A DNA stretch of 37,470 nucleotides from Paenibacillus terrae (GTDB lineage: Bacteria > Bacillota > Bacilli > Paenibacillales > Paenibacillaceae). Both the position numbers and the translations under genes were made by a program. Positions 32,453 to 37,470 of this stretch are shown here, piece by piece. The notes beneath the pieces are model-generated. The model was given only the letters and a program-made list of their open reading frames with translations, had not been told where the DNA came from and did not search any database. The stretch spans positions 1 to 37,470 of the forward strand of contig NZ_JTHP01000062.1 in assembly GCF_000943545.1 (NCBI RefSeq), written 5' to 3'. Each line of letters opens with the position of its first letter. The stretch's first letter is position 1.

Positions 32453-33814
32453 ATGCAAGTGTATAACATTGTAGATTATGGAGCACCTCAGGATGGTACG
32501 ACGTTGGCAACAGGGGCGATTGCGGCTGCGATTGAAGCGGCTAGCAATGCCGGGGGAGGAACGGTTTTTATTCCCTCGGGTACGTATCTGACAGGGGCTA
32601 TCTTTTTAAAAAGTAACATTGAGCTGCATTTAAGCCCCGGTGCAATTCTTTCCTTCAGTACGGATTTGGTTGATTATCCTGTAGTAGAATCCAGATGGGA
32701 AGGCGTTCAGCGAGAAGTACATGCGTCGTGTATTTATGGGCAGAACCTAGAGAATATTTCAGTTACAGGCAGCGGAACGCTGGACGGAAATGGTCAACCG
32801 TGGTGGGAAAAGCATCGGAATCATCCCGAGGAACTACAGTACCCGAGACCCAAATTAATCAGCTTTGACCGTTGTCAGCGGGTCACCATTAAAGATATCA
32901 TGTTGAAAAATTCCCCCAGTTGGACTGTAAATCCTATCGCTTGTTATAACGTTACGATTGACAATGTGTCCATTCTTAACCCGGCGGATTCCCCCAATAC
33001 GGATGGCATTAATCCCGAATCCTGTTCCAATGTTCGTATTAGTAACTGCAATATTGATGTGGGCGATGATTGTATTGCGATCAAAGCAGGAACCGAAGAT
33101 ACACAGGAGAGGATTCCTTGTGAAAATATAACGATTACCAACTGTACGATGGTGCATGGACATGGCGCTGTCGTACTGGGAAGCGAGATGAGTGGAGATA
33201 TCCGTAATGTCACGATCAGCAATTGTGTGTTCAAGCAAACGGATCGGGGCATCCGCCTGAAATCAAGACGGGGACGTGGCGGAATCATCGAGGATATTCG
33301 CGTTAGCAATATTGTGATGGAAGATGTGATTTGTCCATTTATTCTGAATCTCTATTATTTCTGCGGACCTCGGGGCAAAGACAAATATGTCTGGGACAAA
33401 AATCCCTATCCAATTACCGATGAAACGCCTTGCTTTAGACGGATTCATTTTTCCGATATCACGGCACGTCAGGTTCATGCGGCAGCGGGGTTCTTATACG
33501 GACTTGCAGAACAATATATTGCTGAAATTACATTTTCCAATATTGATATTTCCATGGCGAAGAATGCAATTCCCGGCCGTCCTGCCATGATGACAGGGAT
33601 CGAAGATATGAACAACCGTGGTTTTTATTTAGGCAATGTGAGAGATATCCGTTTTCAACAGGTGACCATTGAGAATCATGAAGGTCCTGCTTTTTATATT
33701 GAAAACGGGGAAGGCGTTGAAGTCAACCGTTGTCATTCGAAAAATACAAACCAGCCTGAAAAGCTGATTGAACAAGTGACGATACAATCTTCTGAACAAA
33801 ATATTTTTAATTGA
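32453..33814 (+). CDS. GH28 family polygalacturonase, probably intracellular exo-acting
   Basis: A 453-aa right-handed beta-helix enzyme cleaving alpha-1,4-galacturonan linkages. The catalytic signatures of GH28 are all present: NTDG (182-185), the Asp pair D205-D206 in VGDDCIAIK, GHG (236-238), and RLK (268-270). No signal peptide is visible when the start is ATG 32453, chosen because AGGAGA lies seven bases upstream; the longer frame from 32351 lies within the hairpin region. A cytoplasmic location and family resemblance favour exo-action on imported oligomers. Xylogalacturonan- or rhamnogalacturonan-type specificity cannot be excluded. Confidence 0.92.
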   Translation: MQVYNIVDYGAPQDGTTLATGAIAAAIEAASNAGGGTVFIPSGTYLTGAIFLKSNIELHLSPGAILSFSTDLVDYPVVESRWEGVQREVHASCIYGQNLENISVTGSGTLDGNGQPWWEKHRNHPEELQYPRPKLISFDRCQRVTIKDIMLKNSPSWTVNPIACYNVTIDNVSILNPADSPNTDGINPESCSNVRISNCNIDVGDDCIAIKAGTEDTQERIPCENITITNCTMVHGHGAVVLGSEMSGDIRNVTISNCVFKQTDRGIRLKSRRGRGGIIEDIRVSNIVMEDVICPFILNLYYFCGPRGKDKYVWDKNPYPITDETPCFRRIHFSDITARQVHAAAGFLYGLAEQYIAEITFSNIDISMAKNAIPGRPAMMTGIEDMNNRGFYLGNVRDIRFQQVTIENHEGPAFYIENGEGVEVNRCHSKNTNQPEKLIEQVTIQSSEQNIFN

Positions 33815-33863
33815 GGATTTTGCAAAAATCCTGATTTAGGAGGGGCATGGAAGGAGGGAAAAC

Positions 33864-34748
33864 GTGGATAAGCTGCAAGCATTATTGGGAGATCTTCCGG
33901 CAGATCGACCCGTTACAGCCACCCTGCTAAAGCAAGAGGAGCAAGAGGGATACCAACTGGAATCTCTTCTGCTGGACATCAACGGAATCGAGCCTGTGCC
34001 AGCTTATATAGCCACACCATTACATGGAAACGGTCCGTTTCCATTGGTCAATTTCAACCATTCGCATGGAGGCAATTATACGAATGGACGCAAGGAATTT
34101 ATCCATAGCAGCTCTTACTTGCAGCAGCCCTCGTTTGCTAAAACCCTGACAGACATGGGCTATTGCGCTTGTTGTATTGACATGTGGGGCTTTAATGAAC
34201 GTGGGGGCAAAACCGAAAGTGAGCTGGTAAAGGAAATGCTCTGGCAGGGCCAAGTGCTGTGGGGCATGATGCTGTACGATAACCGTCGTCTGTTGGATTA
34301 TATGTGTGAGCGTGAGGACATTGATGCTTCTCGTATTGCAACGATTGGCATGTCGATGGGGGGCCTGATGGCGTGGTGGCTGGCAGCGTTAGATGAGCGG
34401 ATACAGGTCACGATTGATATTTGCGGACAGGTAGATGCCCATACGCTGATCGCCAAAAGGGGACTGGATCACCATGGCTTCTATTCCTATGTCCCCGGCT
34501 TGCTTAAGCATTTTACCACGCTGGATATTCAAAAGCGGATTGTTCCCCGTCCACGAATGAGCATAACAGGTCAAAATGACCGAATGTGTCCTATTGAAGG
34601 AGTCGAGCATCTGGCGAAAGGACTGCTGGAAGCTTACCAGGAAGCAGGTCACCCTGAACATTGGCAGCCTGTGATCGCAGGTGGCGGGCATATGGAGACC
34701 TTGGAAATGCGAACGGCGTGGCAGTCATTTTTAGCAGAACATCTGTAA
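33864..34748 (+). CDS. Alpha/beta hydrolase, putative sugar esterase
   Basis: A 294-aa cytosolic alpha/beta hydrolase with nucleophile S164 in IGMSMGGLM, D239 in GQNDRMCP and H276 in GGGHMETL, so the triad is complete. FNHSHGGNYTNG probably shapes the oxyanion hole. It resembles dienelactone-hydrolase/acetyl-xylan-esterase-like enzymes found in plant polysaccharide loci. The substrate is unknown; an acetyl or feruloyl ester on pectic oligomers is likely from context. The start is a GTG at 33864 with AAGGAGG six bases upstream. Confidence 0.8.
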   Translation: MDKLQALLGDLPADRPVTATLLKQEEQEGYQLESLLLDINGIEPVPAYIATPLHGNGPFPLVNFNHSHGGNYTNGRKEFIHSSSYLQQPSFAKTLTDMGYCACCIDMWGFNERGGKTESELVKEMLWQGQVLWGMMLYDNRRLLDYMCEREDIDASRIATIGMSMGGLMAWWLAALDERIQVTIDICGQVDAHTLIAKRGLDHHGFYSYVPGLLKHFTTLDIQKRIVPRPRMSITGQNDRMCPIEGVEHLAKGLLEAYQEAGHPEHWQPVIAGGGHMETLEMRTAWQSFLAEHL

Positions 34749-34773
34749 TTCCAATGAAAGGATTGGGGCAACC

Positions 34774-35778
34774 ATGCTGGTAGGGAAAGAATCCTTTTGT
34801 GATTTTCATACGATTCAGGAGGCGATTGCTGTATTGGAGCAGTCGCCTTCTAACGAAATGGAAACGCTGTATATTTTATCGGGTACCTACGAGGAGGAGG
34901 TGCGGATCTACCGTTCGTATCTTCATATCATAGGCATCGGACAGGTAGACATTCGAATGCATCGGTATGCCAGGGAGTTGGATGAGGCAGGTGAGGAAAT
35001 AGGAACCTTTGCGACTCCCACTTTATTTTTAGGCGGCAGTCATTTGATCCTGGAAAATCTTATCATTTCCAACACGGCTGGACAGGGAGAAGCCATTGGG
35101 CAGGCTGTTGCGGTGTATGCTCATTGTGATGAAACGGTTTTTAGAAACTGTACCTTTCGCGGGCATCAGGATACGTTATTTACAGGCCCCCTGCCTCCGG
35201 CACCGAAAGAACGGCTGAAGTTTGGTGGCATCCATTTGAAAGAGCATCATGCGCACTATCGCCAGCTCTATCAGCATTGCTATATCGAGGGCACGGTCGA
35301 TTTCATTTTTGGCGGGGCGACAGCTTATTTTGAACATTGCGAAATTCGCAGTTTGCGCCATCATGAGAACCAAACGAGCTACGTTACAGCCGCCTCCACT
35401 CCCCACGGACAAGCGTATGGCTATGTATTCAATCATTGCTACTTAACCGCAGAGCCTGATATTACTCCGGTATTTTTGGGGCGTCCGTGGCGTGAGTATG
35501 CCAAGACCGTATTTGTGGATTGTAAAATGGGCGAACATATTGATCCACGGGGCTGGGACAATTGGGACGATGCTGCAAATGAGAAAACGGTTTGCTATCA
35601 GGAGTATGGTGTATCCGATGTTGCCTCATTGCGTAGGGAGCGTGTTCCGTGGGCGGGTTGTTTTGAAGCAGGAGCAGAAGCGTGGAGCAAGGAGCAGGTT
35701 TTTGGTGGAGTCACTTTTTGGAAGCAAGGAGGAATCATTTCTCATGATGATCCAAAATCCCATATTAAAAGGCTTTAA
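34774..35778 (+). CDS. Pectin methylesterase (CE8), apparently intracellular
   Basis: A 334-aa beta-helix enzyme removing methyl esters from galacturonate residues. The CE8 motifs are complete: GHQDTLF (130-136, acid D133), GTVDFIFG (173-180, nucleophile D176) and LGRPW (235-239, R237). Most bacterial pectinesterases are secreted; this one has no signal peptide, so it would act on imported methylated oligogalacturonides. Its last 35 bases overlap the following gene, whose ribosome binding site lies inside this coding region, indicating coupled translation. Confidence 0.93.
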   Translation: MLVGKESFCDFHTIQEAIAVLEQSPSNEMETLYILSGTYEEEVRIYRSYLHIIGIGQVDIRMHRYARELDEAGEEIGTFATPTLFLGGSHLILENLIISNTAGQGEAIGQAVAVYAHCDETVFRNCTFRGHQDTLFTGPLPPAPKERLKFGGIHLKEHHAHYRQLYQHCYIEGTVDFIFGGATAYFEHCEIRSLRHHENQTSYVTAASTPHGQAYGYVFNHCYLTAEPDITPVFLGRPWREYAKTVFVDCKMGEHIDPRGWDNWDDAANEKTVCYQEYGVSDVASLRRERVPWAGCFEAGAEAWSKEQVFGGVTFWKQGGIISHDDPKSHIKRL

Positions 35779-37321
35779 TCCCGATCCGTGTATTGTACGA
35801 GTCGAGGATACTTACTATATTGTCGTGTCATCGTTTGAGTGGCTGCCGGGAGTACGGGTGTATCAGTCCAATGATTTGGCCCATTGGGAGCACTGTACAG
35901 ATATTTTGACCGATCAGGTTGATTTAAAAGGGAATCCGAAAAATTGCAGCATTTGGGCGCCGCAGCTGAGCTACGCGGATAACCTTTTTTATCTGCTCTA
36001 TACGGATGTGAAGAGCACCAGACGTCCGTTTAAGGATGTTCATAATTTTGTGATGACGGCGCCTGCGATCCATGGCCCGTGGTCAGACCCGGTTTATCTC
36101 AACAGTAGTGGATTCGATCCGTCTTTATTTCACGACGAGGACGGACGTAAATGGCTATTGAATGCATTGTGGGATTACCGCATGGTGGACAGCAATAAAT
36201 CTTCAGGTATTGTTATGCAGGAATACGATAGCAGGCAGCAACGACTTATTGGTGAGCCTGTGAAAATTTTTGATTGCACGCCTTTGAAAAAGACAGAGGC
36301 CCCTCATATCTACAAGCAAAACGGATATTACTACCTTATTACAGCGGAAGGTGGAACGGGTACGGGACATGCGGTAACCGTAGCCCGTTCGAAGCAGCTA
36401 TCCGGGCCTTATGAAGTAGACCCGCATAACCCGATGCTTACGTCACGCGATCGTCCTGAATTCCCTTTACAATGTGCAGGACATGGTAGTCTTGTACAGA
36501 CGCCAGATGGCGATTGGTATATGGCTCATTTATGTACTCGTCCATTGGAAGGGAAGTATGCCATTTTAGGGCGAGAAACAGCCTTGCAGCACGTGTACTG
36601 GAATGATGAAGGCTGGCTGCGATTAACCGGCGGGGGCCATACGCCGCAATTAGAAGTGCCTGCACCGATCGGAACCACTTTCTCGGCAGGGCAGAAGCAC
36701 AGCTTTGTATTCGAAGACTTTTTCGAGGGGCCCGTTTTAAATAAAACGTGGAACACATTGCGTATACTGGCGGATGACCGTTGGTGCTCACTGAGCCAGC
36801 GTCCGGGTTATCTTCGAATTCAGGCTGGAGAATCCATTCAAAGTCTGTTTCAGCATCATGTGCTTGCCATCCGGCAAACCGATCATCATTTTCGGGTAGA
36901 AACGGCGTTGGAATATCAACCTGTCAGCTATTTGCAAATGGCGGGGCTCCTGCTGTATCTAAATGATGAAAATTATCTATATGCCTATGTCAGCTATGAA
37001 GAGGGACAAGGGAAAGTACTGCGCATGATGCGATGTGAAGCAGATATATTCACATTAGTTCCCCATGCGATTACACTTCAGGAGGATCTTCCTATACATT
37101 TGGCCGTAGAAGTCCATGCAACCCAAGGACGATTTTATTACCATCTCGGGAATGAACCCACCTGGACTCCACTTTTTGAAAAGCAAAACATCAGCTTTTT
37201 ATCAGGTGGATTTACAGGGAATTTTGTAGGGATTGCCGCACACGACATGCAACAATTTCAAGGCAGCTACGCCGATTTTAGTCACTTTCTGTATCATGGG
37301 CAAGACCATCTATCCTCTTAA
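35744..37321 (+). CDS. GH43 family glycosidase, XynB-like beta-xylosidase
   Basis: A 525-aa intracellular enzyme closely resembling B. subtilis XynB beta-xylosidase (533 aa) in layout: an N-terminal five-bladed propeller (about residues 1-320) and a C-terminal beta-sandwich (about 330-515). Catalytic residues visible are D14 in FNPDPC, D125 in GFDPSLFHD and E185 in TEAPHIY. I chose ATG 35744 because AAGGAGGA (35726-35733) lies upstream; the frame continues back to 35492 within the pectinesterase gene but that part is not homologous. Its place in a pectin operon suggests it removes xylose from xylogalacturonan side chains rather than from xylan. Confidence 0.93.
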   Translation: MMIQNPILKGFNPDPCIVRVEDTYYIVVSSFEWLPGVRVYQSNDLAHWEHCTDILTDQVDLKGNPKNCSIWAPQLSYADNLFYLLYTDVKSTRRPFKDVHNFVMTAPAIHGPWSDPVYLNSSGFDPSLFHDEDGRKWLLNALWDYRMVDSNKSSGIVMQEYDSRQQRLIGEPVKIFDCTPLKKTEAPHIYKQNGYYYLITAEGGTGTGHAVTVARSKQLSGPYEVDPHNPMLTSRDRPEFPLQCAGHGSLVQTPDGDWYMAHLCTRPLEGKYAILGRETALQHVYWNDEGWLRLTGGGHTPQLEVPAPIGTTFSAGQKHSFVFEDFFEGPVLNKTWNTLRILADDRWCSLSQRPGYLRIQAGESIQSLFQHHVLAIRQTDHHFRVETALEYQPVSYLQMAGLLLYLNDENYLYAYVSYEEGQGKVLRMMRCEADIFTLVPHAITLQEDLPIHLAVEVHATQGRFYYHLGNEPTWTPLFEKQNISFLSGGFTGNFVGIAAHDMQQFQGSYADFSHFLYHGQDHLSS

Positions 37322-37470
37322 AACAAAAATATAACAATTGTGTTGTCTATCCAACATTTTGTCTTTTTGATGATTGCAGCAGGCGGGCCGCCGCTATAAC
37401 ATATAAGTGCAACACATGTTGTTTAAGCAACCGCAGTCATCCGATGGAATTGAAGGAGCAGGATTTGCTG
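37322..37470. other. Intergenic end of window
   Basis: No strong terminator follows the GH43 gene. The interval contains a GGCGGGCCGCC near-palindrome (37382-37392) and short related words around CAAC...GTTG. An ATG at 37444 opens nine codons to the window edge, and AAGGAG at 37454-37459 could equally serve a gene starting near the edge. I cannot identify a product. Confidence 0.3.

Noticed and set aside
35492..35743. An N-terminal extension of the GH43 gene giving a 609-residue product
   Set aside because: The extra 84 codons lie in the pectinesterase gene in another frame, show no homology, and a strong ribosome binding site precedes ATG 35744.
1..37470. CRISPR arrays, insertion sequences, prophage or plasmid origins
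   Set aside because: No regularly spaced repeats, transposase or integrase frames, or replication genes were seen; the only exact direct repeat noticed is the 13-base pair near 28950.
37444..37470. Start of a further gene at the right edge
   Set aside because: Only nine codons are visible, and an alternative start behind AAGGAG is equally possible; too little to call.

Overview
The window looks like a Paenibacillus chromosome, probably the P. polymyxa group. This is an inference from gene order, moderate GC content, strong AGGAGG ribosome binding sites and the gene families present; no species test was possible. It falls into three regions.

Region 1 (1-20700) is a conserved Firmicutes core block, almost all on the + strand. 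It starts with the 3' end of sigG and a ylmC/ymxH-type gene. The division cluster follows: pgeF (ylmD), ylmE, sepF, ylmG, ylmH and divIVA. Next come a T-box-controlled ileS of the type 2 (eukaryote-like) lineage, a small DUF5665-like membrane protein, a reverse-strand DksA/YteA-like gene, lspA and an rluD-type pseudouridine synthase. The de novo pyrimidine operon pyrR-pyrB-pyrC-carA-carB-pyrF-pyrE sits behind a PyrR attenuator. It lacks pyrP, pyrK and pyrD, which B. subtilis has in the same cluster. A 54-residue protein follows pyrE.

Region 2 (20700-23945) begins with a CAU-anticodon tRNA and becomes clearly AT-richer. It holds reverse-strand accessory genes: a uridine-kinase-like P-loop kinase, a broken NUDIX hydrolase remnant not reported by simple gene calling, and two small secreted proteins. 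About 700 bases (22625-23320) carry no convincing gene. It reads as a variable island next to a tRNA.

Region 3 (23946-37470) is a pectin utilisation locus. A two-domain esterase (alpha/beta hydrolase fused to a CE12-type SGNH rhamnogalacturonan acetylesterase) is divergent from a membrane-bound AraC-type regulator. Then come a CUT1 ABC importer, with its two permease genes divergently transcribed, a DUF624/YesL protein, a solute-binding lipoprotein, a GH28 polygalacturonase, an alpha/beta hydrolase, a CE8 pectin methylesterase and a GH43 (XynB-like) beta-xylosidase. None of the enzymes has a visible signal peptide, so the proposed scheme is import of partly decorated pectic oligosaccharides followed by deacetylation, demethylation and exo-cleavage in the cytoplasm. 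The combination of GH28 with a GH43 xylosidase suggests xylogalacturonan-type oligomers. No ATPase gene is present, so a shared MsmX-like ATPase is expected elsewhere. Control signals include several catabolite-repression (cre) matches and a pair of 13-base direct repeats between the divergent permeases that could be the AraC-type regulator's operator.
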